A stretch of DNA of 64,000 bases from Lewinella sp. W8 (GTDB taxonomy: Bacteria; Bacteroidota; Bacteroidia; Chitinophagales; Saprospiraceae). The stretch is from positions 1-64,000 of the forward strand of contig NZ_SNAQ03000020.1 in NCBI RefSeq assembly GCF_004375085.3, written 5' to 3'. A model generated the notes under the pieces. It did not search any database, was not told the DNA's origin, and saw only the letters and a program-made list of their open reading frames with translations. Below are positions 49,558 through 58,134 of the stretch, one piece after another. How positions within the stretch are numbered: the stretch's first letter is position 1; each line of letters starts with the position of its first letter. A program made the translations under genes and the position numbers.

Positions 49558-51061
49558 GGCCCTTCCCCGAAGCGTGACGGATAGTAATCCTTTTGTGGAA
49601 ATCTCGGTCTGGACTCGCCTGCTCCTGGTGGGATACATTCTGTTGTACCGCGTCTGCTTGCCGGGGATCGAATACCTGGTCTACGATCAGCGGCCGCTGG
49701 TGATCCTCCGCTGGGGCAGCAATTTGCTTTTCGTCTTGCTGCTGTTCGGCCCGCTGCTGTTTTACCAGCGCGGTAAGTTAGGATGGCTCCATCCCTTTAT
49801 CCTGCCCGGCTTAATCGGGATCGCCAGTTCACTGGCCAAGAACTTCTGGTCCCTTTTGACCCCATTCTACTTTCGGGTTCCGGAGTCTTTTTCGTTTGTG
49901 GGCCTCGAACACTTCTCCCAGACGGAACTGGCCTGGACGGTGGTCAGGCACGACTGGATCGCCATCATGGGGCTCGTGGCCTATTACCTGAGTTTCCTGC
50001 TGGCCCGGCGGCTAAAGGTTCCCAGGCTCCGCATCCTTCCGCCGTCCCGACTATCCCTCAGACTGTTCTTCGGGGGGCTGATCGGTTTGGCCGCCGCCTA
50101 CCTGATCATCAGCCGAAATGGTGGCGTGGAAGCCACCATCCTGGGCCTGGCGGGTGGCCGCTTTCGCTTCCGGGAAAAAATTGGCGGGGGCCACCTCATC
50201 GTGTTGACGGAGTTTTTGAAGTACGCCTGGCTTATCTGGTTCGCTTACCGGCCCCGGGCCAGGTTCAACCCCCTGTTCTGGATGTACGTTTTGGGTAGCC
50301 TGGCCGTAATCTTCGTGGTCTCGGGATCCCGCTCCGGCATACTATTTCCCCTGATTTTTCTGGGACTGATTTACGTCATTCACACCAGAAAAATACCTAC
50401 GCTGACCATTGGAGTGGCCGCTTTTGTCGGGGTCATCATGGTCGGCATACTGGGACAAATTCGTTCTGCAGGAAACCGAGGAGATGCGATTTCGCTGGAG
50501 CTGCTCACGGAAACCAGCATTTCGGAGAAGCTTGAATTGACCTCCGCTGAGGTTGAGGACCGGATCAATGGCAATATGATGGTGGTCGGAAAGGCCATGG
50601 ACCAGGTGGGGCCGCTGTGGGGACGGACCTATCTGGCGGGAGTCTTCTTTTGGGTCCCCCGGGCCATCTGGAAAAACAAGCCCCGGGGTGCCGGGGCCTA
50701 CGCGGGCAATATTCTGTACTACGGACGTTCGCTGGAAAGAAACAGCTTTGGCGGCGATGCCCTCGGTATTCCGGTTAGTGGTTACTACGAAGCCTACTGG
50801 AATTTCTGGTACCCGGGGGTGGTGCTGATCGCCGTACTGTTTGGACTGCTTCATCGGTTCTCTACCAACGTATTCCTGAAAAACCGGGGGAAGCCCCTGG
50901 TGTGGGTAGTGTACCTGCTTGTCGTAGGCTTTACGTCCATGGCCACCAGGTCAATCGTGGATTTCGCCCAGGGCATCAGCATTATAGTATTGATCGCCCT
51001 GTTGTGTTACCTGTGGCGGCCAGGGATAATTTATCAGGCTATTTCCCTTGATCGAAAATAA
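49550..51061 (+). CDS. Wzy-like polysaccharide polymerase (multi-spanning)
   Basis: 503 residues with ten to twelve hydrophobic segments. Members of this kind join repeat units in the periplasm and are recognised mainly by topology. A long periplasmic-looking loop lies near residues 305-410 (E-V-E-D-R-I-N-G-N-M-M-V-V-G-K-A-M, then W-K-N-K-P-R-G-A-G-A-Y-A-G-N), a good place for the catalytic residues. It overlaps the preceding GT4 by 8 nt and the sulfotransferase by 14 nt. No WaaL-type family motif is evident, so polymerase is favoured over ligase. Confidence 0.78.
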   Translation: MDRALPRSVTDSNPFVEISVWTRLLLVGYILLYRVCLPGIEYLVYDQRPLVILRWGSNLLFVLLLFGPLLFYQRGKLGWLHPFILPGLIGIASSLAKNFWSLLTPFYFRVPESFSFVGLEHFSQTELAWTVVRHDWIAIMGLVAYYLSFLLARRLKVPRLRILPPSRLSLRLFFGGLIGLAAAYLIISRNGGVEATILGLAGGRFRFREKIGGGHLIVLTEFLKYAWLIWFAYRPRARFNPLFWMYVLGSLAVIFVVSGSRSGILFPLIFLGLIYVIHTRKIPTLTIGVAAFVGVIMVGILGQIRSAGNRGDAISLELLTETSISEKLELTSAEVEDRINGNMMVVGKAMDQVGPLWGRTYLAGVFFWVPRAIWKNKPRGAGAYAGNILYYGRSLERNSFGGDALGIPVSGYYEAYWNFWYPGVVLIAVLFGLLHRFSTNVFLKNRGKPLVWVVYLLVVGFTSMATRSIVDFAQGISIIVLIALLCYLWRPGIIYQAISLDRK

Positions 51062-51962
51062 CGATACCATTCCCCTGTTCCTCGGCGGTGCCCCCAAGTG
51101 CGGCACCAGCAGCCTGTTTGCGGCCCTGGCGGATCACCCCGAAATCACCGGCTCGGAACCCAAGGAAACCTTTTACTTTCTGGATGCGGGACACCCGCTC
51201 CTGGCGCGGGAGGGTAACGTGCATGCTGCGGGGCCTCTCGGTCATCAGCGGTACTTTTCCCCGCGCGGAAAGACCAGTTTTCTCCTGGATGGCACTACTC
51301 ACCTGCTCTTCCAGCAGCACATGCCCGAAGTGTTGGCCGAAGCGTTTCCCTCGGCCCGGTTCCTGTTTATTCTCCGGAACCCCATCGAACGACTGCGGTC
51401 TTCCTTCGCCTACACGGAAAATAATCTGGGGCGCCTGCTGAAACCCATCAGTTTTGCGGAATTCGTCGGGCGCGCGCTCCGGGGGGAAGTAGCGGAGCTT
51501 GAGAAGATGCTGGCGCCGGGAGCTTCCCGTTACGTATTACCGCGGGATCTTTCCTACGGCCGCTACGATCATTACTTGGCTAATTGGTACGATCATTTTC
51601 CCCGAGAACAGATCAAATTGGTCACCTACGAGGCCTACCGGGAAGATTCCGTTGCGGTGGTTAAGGACATCATCCACTGGTTACAACTCGAAGATTCACT
51701 CCCCCAAAAGGAAGTTCCCCGGCGCAATCGCACGGTGACGATTCGGGCCAGGAGCCTGCACCGGTGGGTGACCAAGCTTTCTACGCTGGTCCCCGCTGGC
51801 GCCGTGAAAAGGCGCCTGAAATCGGCCTATCTGGCCCTCCAGGCGGCTCCCCCGACGGAATATCCGCTCCCGGAGGAACTCCGTGAACAACTCCGAACCT
51901 ATTATTCCCCTACGGTCACGGCCCTGCGGGAAATGTACGGACTACAAACCAACTGGTCATGA
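51048..51962 (+). CDS. PAPS-dependent sulfotransferase
   Basis: 304 residues from TTG 51048. The 5'-phosphosulfate loop G-G-A-P-K-C-G-T-S-S-L is at 13-23 with Lys17. The 3'-phosphate site is F-I-L-R-N-P-I-E-R-L-R-S-S-F (107-120) with Arg110 and Ser118. This is the layout of heparan-sulfate-type and carbohydrate sulfotransferases. It would place sulfate on the exported polysaccharide, with PAPS supplied by genes elsewhere. It overlaps both neighbours (14 nt and a shared ATGA). Confidence 0.9.
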   Translation: MIENNDTIPLFLGGAPKCGTSSLFAALADHPEITGSEPKETFYFLDAGHPLLAREGNVHAAGPLGHQRYFSPRGKTSFLLDGTTHLLFQQHMPEVLAEAFPSARFLFILRNPIERLRSSFAYTENNLGRLLKPISFAEFVGRALRGEVAELEKMLAPGASRYVLPRDLSYGRYDHYLANWYDHFPREQIKLVTYEAYREDSVAVVKDIIHWLQLEDSLPQKEVPRRNRTVTIRARSLHRWVTKLSTLVPAGAVKRRLKSAYLALQAAPPTEYPLPEELREQLRTYYSPTVTALREMYGLQTNWS

Positions 51963-53110
51963 GCGTGACCACAGAAGCTCGCCGCCGCATTGCCTTCGTG
52001 TGCTCCCGTTTCGGAGGGGGCGGCGCGGAAAAGCATCTGCTGCGCATCCTCAACGCCGCCGATCACCGTCGCTACGACGTTCATCTGATCCTGACGCGGG
52101 ACGGAGGGAACTACGAGCAGTTTTTGCGGGATGACATCACCGTCCATCATTTGTCGCGGGGCATCGGTTCGTCTACCCTGGCCCTCGCGCTAGGGTACGG
52201 AAAGCTCTCCGGACTCGTCGCGAAAATCACCCCCGATCTGGTGGTTTCCTTCATGGACCGTCAGAACGTCATGGTGGCCAGGGCCCTGGGGAACGGTAAA
52301 ATCCCCTTCGTGCTGTGCTGTCAGAACATGCCCTCGAAAAGCCTCGCGGACGGCGGCTGGATGGGGCGCTGGCATCTGCGGCAGTTGGCCAAATTGTATC
52401 CCCGTTGCGCGCGCCTGATTTGTATTTCCCGGGGGGTGCAACGGGATGTGCGTCGCCTGACGGGCATGCCCGATCACAAAACTCCGGTGGTCTACAATGC
52501 CGGGTATGACGAGGCGATCCATACGCTGCAATTTGAGGGTGAGGAACAGCCAAAAAACACAAATTTCCGGATGGTCGCCTGTGGCCGGCTGACGACGCAG
52601 AAGGGCTTTGATTTACTTTTACGGGCGCTAGCGCAGGTGCCGGGCATTACGGAAATGCGCCTGGATATTCTCGGGACGGGCCCCGACGAGGACGCCCTGA
52701 AGGAACTGCGGGATGACCTCGGACTCAGCCAGGTGGTCAATTTCCTGGGTTTTCAGTCCAACCCCTATCCCTTCTTTCGCCGGGCGGACCTCTTCGTGTT
52801 GTCCTCCCGCTGGGAGGGCTTCGGAAACGTCATCACCGAAGCGATGGCCTGCGGGACGCCAGTCTTGTCCACCAACTGCCCGGCGGGTCCCGACGAAATT
52901 ATTACCCACGGGCACTCGGGCTGGTTGGTGGAAACGGAAAACGTGGCGGCCATTGCCGAAGGCATCCGCACCCTGGCCAGTGACCCGGAGCTGCGGGCAA
53001 AGCTGGGCCGAAACGGAAGCGTCCGCAGCGCCGACTTCTCTCCGGCGACCATCAGCCGGCAGTACTTTGATCAGTTTGACCAAATAATCAGCGGGGAGCA
53101 GGGATCTTGA
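51959..53110 (+). CDS. GT4 family glycosyltransferase
   Basis: 383 residues starting in an ATGA overlap with the sulfotransferase stop. N-terminal F-G-G-G-G-A-E-K-H-L-L-R (about 18-29). The donor domain has A-C-G-R-L-T-T-Q-K-G-F-D-L-L (about 205-218) and S-S-R-W-E-G-F-G-N-V-I-T-E-A-M-A-C-G-T-P (about 281-300), the E-x7-E motif of GT4. It retains the donor sugar configuration; sugar identity is unknown. Confidence 0.9.
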   Translation: MSVTTEARRRIAFVCSRFGGGGAEKHLLRILNAADHRRYDVHLILTRDGGNYEQFLRDDITVHHLSRGIGSSTLALALGYGKLSGLVAKITPDLVVSFMDRQNVMVARALGNGKIPFVLCCQNMPSKSLADGGWMGRWHLRQLAKLYPRCARLICISRGVQRDVRRLTGMPDHKTPVVYNAGYDEAIHTLQFEGEEQPKNTNFRMVACGRLTTQKGFDLLLRALAQVPGITEMRLDILGTGPDEDALKELRDDLGLSQVVNFLGFQSNPYPFFRRADLFVLSSRWEGFGNVITEAMACGTPVLSTNCPAGPDEIITHGHSGWLVETENVAAIAEGIRTLASDPELRAKLGRNGSVRSADFSPATISRQYFDQFDQIISGEQGS

Positions 53111-54288
53111 AAATAGCCCACTTCTACGATCATACCTATTACCGGCACGGCTCCGCCGTGTACAGCAGTGGCGCCTTTACGGTTTCGTCCTGGTCCCGTT
53201 ACCTTTCGGTATTTGACGGCCTGACGGTGGTGGCCAATCTGGGGGAAGAGACCACCGAAGTAGAACGCTTAAATCGGGTGGATGCTCCGGGCGTCAGCTT
53301 CCACTTCCTCCCGAACGCGCGCGACCCCCTCAATTTCCTGCGCTACCAGCTCGGTAGCGTAAGGGAGCTGCGGGACATCATCGAAGCGCACGACGTGGTG
53401 GCGGTCCGCCTCCCCAGTGAAATTGGCCTGTTCGCCATCCAGTACGCGAAGCGCATCGGTAAACCCTACGCCGTCGAGGTCGTCGGTTGCGTCTACGACG
53501 CCTACTGGAATCATGGCTCCCTGAAGGGAAAGATGATGGCCTGGCCCTCCTTCTGGGCGATGCGCCGGGCAATCCGTAACGCCCCCCACGCCATTTACGT
53601 GACGGAGCGCTTCCTGCAAAATCGCTACCCGACCAGGGGGCGGCAGGCCCACGCCTCCAACGTCGACTTAGCCGTAGATACCACCGGAACCGTGCTGGAA
53701 CAGCGGCTACGGAAAATCCGATCGGGTAGGGGAGAAGTGCTGAATTTTGGCTTGATTGGTTCTTCCAATGTCCGTTTCAAGGGGCATAGGGAAGCCGTGC
53801 TTGCCCTGGCGGCCCTTGCTCGGAGAGGCGTTCGGGCGAAACTGCACCTGGTCGGTCCGGGAGAAACGGGTTGGCTCCGGGAAATTGCCCGGGCGCAGGG
53901 TGTCACGGACGCTTTGACGTTACACGGCAAGCTGCCCGCAGGTAAGCCCATCCTGGATTTCCTGGATGGGCTTGATCTATACGTTCACCCCTCCCGGCAG
54001 GAGGGCCTGCCCCGCACCGTAATTGAGGCCATGACCAGGGGACTCCCCGTGGTGGCCTCCTCCATCGCCGGGATTCCGGAATTGATTGAGCCGCAATTTC
54101 TGCATGAAGTCGGAGACGTGTCGGGGCTGGAGGAACTACTCCTGAAATACGCTGAAATGTCGACGGCGGAAGAGGAAGCCGTCGCCCGACGCAACTTCCA
54201 ACATGCCACAAACTACGATCGTGACCAGTTAGAAGGACGAAGGATAGCGTTTTGGCGGGAAGTACGGAATACGGTAAACAGCCGATAA
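53107..54288 (+). CDS. GT4 family glycosyltransferase
   Basis: 393 residues from a TTG that overlaps the previous stop (TTGA). The donor domain has L-N-F-G-L-I-G-S-S-N (about 213-222), L-H-G-K-L-P-A-G-K (about 272-280) and H-P-S-R-Q-E-G-L-P-R-T-V-I-E-A-M-T-R-G-L (about 295-314). The E-x7-E pair is present. The acceptor is unknown. Confidence 0.88.
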   Translation: MKIAHFYDHTYYRHGSAVYSSGAFTVSSWSRYLSVFDGLTVVANLGEETTEVERLNRVDAPGVSFHFLPNARDPLNFLRYQLGSVRELRDIIEAHDVVAVRLPSEIGLFAIQYAKRIGKPYAVEVVGCVYDAYWNHGSLKGKMMAWPSFWAMRRAIRNAPHAIYVTERFLQNRYPTRGRQAHASNVDLAVDTTGTVLEQRLRKIRSGRGEVLNFGLIGSSNVRFKGHREAVLALAALARRGVRAKLHLVGPGETGWLREIARAQGVTDALTLHGKLPAGKPILDFLDGLDLYVHPSRQEGLPRTVIEAMTRGLPVVASSIAGIPELIEPQFLHEVGDVSGLEELLLKYAEMSTAEEEAVARRNFQHATNYDRDQLEGRRIAFWREVRNTVNSR

Positions 54289-54317
54289 TATTTAACGATT
54301 AAACAAAGTGCTCAAGC

Positions 54318-55265
54318 ATGAAAATCCTGGTCACCGGCGGTGCCGGTTTTATTGGTAGCAACCTGGTCGCTTTCCTGCTTCGCCAGCCGGAAGTGGAACT
54401 GGTGCGGGTCCTGGACAATTTGTCCACCGGTAGCCGGGAAAATGTGGAGGAGTTCCTCGCGCACGAAAAGTATGAATTCCTTGAAGGAGACATTCGGAAA
54501 TTTGAGGTCTGCCTGGAAGCCTGTCGGGGGATTGATCGCATTGCCCACCAGGCAGCGCTCGGTTCCGTCCCCAGGTCCCTGGAAAACCCCATGATGACCA
54601 ATGAGGTCAACGTTGGCGGTACGGTCAATATATTCTACGCCGCCAAGGCGTCGGGGATTGACCGGGTGGTGTACGCCGCTTCTTCTTCCACCTACGGAGA
54701 CTCCACGGAACTTCCGAAGGTGGAAGACCGGATCGGTAAACCACTCTCGCCCTACGCGGTGACCAAACTGGTTAACGAGCAGTACGCCGAAGTATTCAAT
54801 ATGGCCTACGGAACGGACTTCATTGGCCTACGCTACTTCAATGTCTTCGGTCCTCGCCAGAGTCCCCGTGGCGCCTACGCCGCGGTAATTCCCATTTTTT
54901 TCTCCCTGGCGCTCCGGGGCCAAAGCCCCACCATCAACGGCGATGGTTCCTTCAGTCGTGACTTTACCTTCATCGAGAATGTCGTCCAGGCCAATTACCT
55001 GGCGTTGACCACCAAAAATAAAGCTGCCCTCAACGAGGTGTACAATGTCGCCTTCGGTGCCCGCACGACGCTGAACGAACTCTGGGAAGGTATTCAGGAG
55101 GTTACCGGGACAACGGTTGGGGCAACTTATGGCCCGGAACGAAAGGGAGACATCCCCCACAGCCACGCCGATATTTCCAAGGCGAAAAGCTTGTTAGGCT
55201 ACGCCCCCACTGTAGATATCCGTGAGGGACTAAGAAAGTCGCTGGAGTGGTACAAAAATTTATAG
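54318..55265 (+). CDS. UDP-N-acetylhexosamine 4-epimerase-like SDR (WbpP/Gne type)
   Basis: 315 residues. NAD loop G-G-A-G-F-I-G-S-N-L (about 7-16), D-N-L-S-T-G (about 33-38), the A-L-G-S-V-P-R-S-L-E-N-P segment (about 80-91), catalytic Y-A-V-T-K (about 146-150), and R-Y-F-N-V-F-G-P-R-Q (about 172-181). These are features of the WbpP/TviC group that interconvert UDP-GlcNAc(A) and UDP-GalNAc(A). With the dehydrogenase at 39.2 kb it would supply UDP-GalNAcA. Confidence 0.87.
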   Translation: MKILVTGGAGFIGSNLVAFLLRQPEVELVRVLDNLSTGSRENVEEFLAHEKYEFLEGDIRKFEVCLEACRGIDRIAHQAALGSVPRSLENPMMTNEVNVGGTVNIFYAAKASGIDRVVYAASSSTYGDSTELPKVEDRIGKPLSPYAVTKLVNEQYAEVFNMAYGTDFIGLRYFNVFGPRQSPRGAYAAVIPIFFSLALRGQSPTINGDGSFSRDFTFIENVVQANYLALTTKNKAALNEVYNVAFGARTTLNELWEGIQEVTGTTVGATYGPERKGDIPHSHADISKAKSLLGYAPTVDIREGLRKSLEWYKNL

Positions 55266-55289
55266 CTTACGCCGAGACCTACGAGCAGC

Positions 55290-55312
55290 ATACCGGGCTT
55301 ATGGCCCGGTAT
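55290..55312 (+). promoter_or_regulatory. Strong hairpin in the 55.3-55.5 kb gap
   Basis: ATACCGGGC (55290-55298) and GCCCGGTAT (55304-55312) form a perfect 9-bp stem with a 5-nt loop. No T-run follows, so it is not a classic terminator; it may act as an attenuator or RNA-stability element. Confidence 0.5.
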
Positions 55313-55356
55313 AGACGGCTCGGAGGACCGGCTATACTACCTTCTACAAAAGCGCT

Positions 55357-55424
55357 CCTCGGAGCTGTAGTGTTTACGCGACTAGTCTCGGCGACGGCGT
55401 GCAATGAGCTGCTCCGAGGTGTCG
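55357..55424 (+). repeat. CTCCGAGGTGTCG inverted-repeat element, copy B
   Basis: CCTCGGAGC (55357-55365) and GCTCCGAGG (55411-55419) are perfect inverted copies. The 17-nt word GCTGCTCCGAGGTGTCG (55408-55424) recurs (inverted) in copy A at 40.6 kb. An apparent N-terminal extension of the next gene is only a read-through of this element. Confidence 0.65.
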
Positions 55425-55484
55425 CGAAAGTTCTACCTGAACCGCCTACATCCAAAGGATATTCTTCCAAATATTAAGTCCGGC

Positions 55485-56597
55485 ATGAGAATCGCACTCG
55501 TGGTCAATGCTGCCTGGAACGTGGTCAATTTCCGGATGCCCCTGTTGCGGGCCCTCCGGGATGCCGGGCATCAGTTGTTGGTCGTTTGTCCTGAAGACCC
55601 CGCCGTAGTGAGCATTAAACAGGAGGGCTTCCGGTTCCTACCCCTGACCACCCTCGAACGTAAGGGACAAAACCCCCTGACCGATATGCGCCTGCTGCGG
55701 GAACTCGCCCGCATATACCGTCAGGAGCAAATCGACCTGGCACTCCAGTATACCATTAAGCCCGTAATCTACGGCAGTCTTGCCGCCCCCCGCACCGGCA
55801 CTCGGGTCATCAATACCATCACCGGGTTGGGCTATGCCTTCATCAATGACGGAATTACCCAAAAGATCGTCAAACGACTGTACCGCCTCGCGCTGGCCCG
55901 GGCTTATCGGACGTTCTTCCAAAACGAAGACGACCTGAACCTCTTTCAGCAACAGCGACTCATTGATCCCGGCAGCGCCCTGTTGGTGCCGGGTTCGGGG
56001 GTGAATACGCGCCACTTTGGGCTGACGGAAATCACCCCGGAACAGCAGCAAAGGGTACTCTTTATCGGGCGGTTGCTCGTGGATAAGGGCATTTATGAAT
56101 TCGTGGAGGCCGCCTCCAGATTGAGAGAGAAGTATCCGGCACTGACCTTTACCGTTGTCGGGGCAATCGACCCTAATAATCCGGCGTCAGTGCCTTCGGC
56201 CGTTTTGGAACAATGGGTCAACGCGGGTATAATTGATTACCGGGGTCAGTTATCGGACGTTCGCACCGCGATTGCGGAAGCCGGTCTGGTGGTCTTGCCG
56301 AGCTACCGGGAGGGACTCCCCCGGGTATTGCTGGAAGCGGGAGCCATGGGGCGCCCCGTGGTAACCACCGACGTTCCGGGCTGCCGGGCGGTAGCCCGAC
56401 CCGGCCTCAACGGTTGGATAGTGCCCCACAAACGAGCGGATAAACTGGCCGAAGCCATTGCCGTAGCCGTACAGCTGCCCCATTGGGAGTTCGTCCGCAT
56501 CGGACTGAACGGTCGGAAGGTAATCGAAGATCACTATGCGGAGGAACACGTCATTGCGGTGTACCGGGAATTAATTGACGACCTGAACGCAGATTAG
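55485..56597 (+). CDS. GT4 family glycosyltransferase, PglA-like
   Basis: 370 residues from ATG 55485; the open frame continues 27 codons upstream through repeat DNA, so the shorter start is preferred. N-terminus R-I-A-L-V-V-N-A-A-W-N-V-V-N-F-R, then Q-Y-T-I-K-P-V-I-Y-G-S-L-A-A (about 86-99) and V-I-N-T-I-T-G-L-G-Y-A-F (about 107-118), characteristic of PglA and related undecaprenyl-linked HexNAc transferases. The donor motif is S-Y-R-E-G-L-P-R-V-L-L-E-A-G-A-M-G-R-P (about 273-291). It likely adds the second sugar to the lipid-linked repeat unit. Confidence 0.87.
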   Translation: MRIALVVNAAWNVVNFRMPLLRALRDAGHQLLVVCPEDPAVVSIKQEGFRFLPLTTLERKGQNPLTDMRLLRELARIYRQEQIDLALQYTIKPVIYGSLAAPRTGTRVINTITGLGYAFINDGITQKIVKRLYRLALARAYRTFFQNEDDLNLFQQQRLIDPGSALLVPGSGVNTRHFGLTEITPEQQQRVLFIGRLLVDKGIYEFVEAASRLREKYPALTFTVVGAIDPNNPASVPSAVLEQWVNAGIIDYRGQLSDVRTAIAEAGLVVLPSYREGLPRVLLEAGAMGRPVVTTDVPGCRAVARPGLNGWIVPHKRADKLAEAIAVAVQLPHWEFVRIGLNGRKVIEDHYAEEHVIAVYRELIDDLNAD

Positions 56598-56600
56598 CGC

Positions 56601-57800
56601 GTGGCCTACCTTTTTCTGACCCAACGTTTTTCGTCAAGTACCGGAGTCGCTCACCGAAGGCTGAGCCATCTGGCCCGGGAAAAATCTCGTGAGGCGGAGG
56701 TCTTTGTTATCCATCCGGGTAAGGTAGAAGAAAACTACCCTCCCTCCATCCACCTGTGTGGCATTGAGGCCACCGATTTCCGGGGACTCATTCTTCACGA
56801 CCCCCGGGGAATGATTGCCGCCGACCAAAAATCCCGCCCCCTCGTCCGCCACCTCCTGCGGTTGCGGCAGGCCTTTCCCTTTCTGTACCTGACCGATGAT
56901 GGCGGCCCGATCTACCGGCGCCGGGCCTACGACCAGGCCTGCAAGTGGGTGGAAGCACACGGTATCCGGACCGTCTTTTCCTCCTTCCGGCCCTGGTCCG
57001 ATCACCTGGTGGCGCGGCGCCTTAAGCGCCGCTACCCGCAGCTGCGGTGGATCGCCGATTTTCGCGACCTGCCCGTAGATCCGGTGCGCCAGGACGTCTG
57101 GTGGCCGGCACTGCAGCGTTGGTGGGGCAAGCGGATGATTGCTGCGGCGGACGAAGTATGGGTCGTCTCCTCAGGACAGGCCGCCCAGCTGCGGGGCTGG
57201 CACCCCCGGATCGAGGTGCACCGCAACGCCCTGCTGGAGCTCCCCCCGGAAAGGACGGCTCCCCGCACGGCCACCTTTGATATTGTCTACACCGGAAGCC
57301 TCTATCCGGGACTGCAAACCATCACGCCGCTCGTCGGGGCCATCAATCGCCTGGTGGAACAAAAAGAAGTGGAGGCCAGCGACCTCCGACTCGTGTACCG
57401 GGGCAAGGACGCGGCGGCCTGGACGGAATGGACCTCGGGGGTACCCTCCGGAGTGCTTTGCGATACGGCCGACATCATTGCACCCGCGTCCGCGCAAAAA
57501 ATGCAACGTTCCGCTCAGGTCCTGTTGCTCCTCAACTGGGCTGCGCCGGGCTATTACGGGGTCCTGACCGCCAAACTTTGGGACTACCTGGCCACCGGTC
57601 GCCCCATCCTCGCCCTGGTGAATGGTCCGGCGGATCCGGAATTGGCGGATATTGTTCATGGCGCCAGCGCCGGTGCCGTGTTCGCCACCGCGGAGCAGCG
57701 CAAGCTGGAAGACTGGCTGCGGGAGGCTTACCGGACGTGGAAGCACGGCGGAAGTTTGCCCTGGACGGTGGATCGCGAGGCGCTGCGGCGATTCCGATGA
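56601..57800 (+). CDS. Glycosyltransferase (GT4-like)
   Basis: 399 residues from GTG 56601, three nt after the previous stop. The N-terminal domain is divergent (R-F-S-S-S-T-G-V-A-H-R-R, about 9-20). A central block reads W-I-A-D-F-R-D-L-P-V-D-P (about 152-163) and V-W-V-V-S-S-G-Q-A (about 188-196). The donor-side pattern is G-V-L-T-A-K-L-W-D-Y-L-A-T-G-R-P-I-L (about 319-336). It resembles the 33-kb glycosyltransferase in this pattern. Its sugar is unknown. It ends the high-GC glycosyltransferase run. Confidence 0.75.
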   Translation: MAYLFLTQRFSSSTGVAHRRLSHLAREKSREAEVFVIHPGKVEENYPPSIHLCGIEATDFRGLILHDPRGMIAADQKSRPLVRHLLRLRQAFPFLYLTDDGGPIYRRRAYDQACKWVEAHGIRTVFSSFRPWSDHLVARRLKRRYPQLRWIADFRDLPVDPVRQDVWWPALQRWWGKRMIAAADEVWVVSSGQAAQLRGWHPRIEVHRNALLELPPERTAPRTATFDIVYTGSLYPGLQTITPLVGAINRLVEQKEVEASDLRLVYRGKDAAAWTEWTSGVPSGVLCDTADIIAPASAQKMQRSAQVLLLLNWAAPGYYGVLTAKLWDYLATGRPILALVNGPADPELADIVHGASAGAVFATAEQRKLEDWLREAYRTWKHGGSLPWTVDREALRRFR

Positions 57801-58134
57801 TTTGGGGAGAGGTTGAATTTTGGCTGGAAATTTGTGTATAGTTAAATTACAATCTGTGTAAATTTAATTTTACGGTTTTCTTCAGGTGATCATATTCCGT
57901 TTATTATCCTTGCGCACCTTCTGAAACCTTAGTAATTTATTGTATATTGCCGATCCACCATCGCTTGATACCCATTCTTTAGACACCTTCAACCATTCCC
58001 CATTTAAGTCCGTAAATACTTATTTAAGAGCCCATCGTGAATGGGGCTTGGATTTGTGTGTTGAATGTTAATTCGGAATCTTTTCTGATGGAATATAAAA
58101 CACCTATTCCTGCACTAACCTCATCTAACCATCT
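57801..58134. other. AT-rich gene-free interval
   Basis: 334 nt, very AT-rich in its first half. I see no gene. It contains a weak inverted repeat near 58028-58046 (AGCCCAT against ATGGGGCT, with a bulge) and no clear terminator. It separates the glycosyltransferase run from two secreted-protein genes. Confidence 0.6.

Noticed and set aside
52629-52648. CACCTGC-like word (reverse strand) inside a GT4 gene
   Set aside because: It matches only the central eight or so bases and is explained by the codons of L-A-Q-V-P-G; unlike 42129-42150 it lacks the flanking part of the repeat.
55404-55484. 27-codon upstream extension of the PglA-like transferase
   Set aside because: It reads through the inverted-repeat element; the conserved N-terminus begins at ATG 55485.
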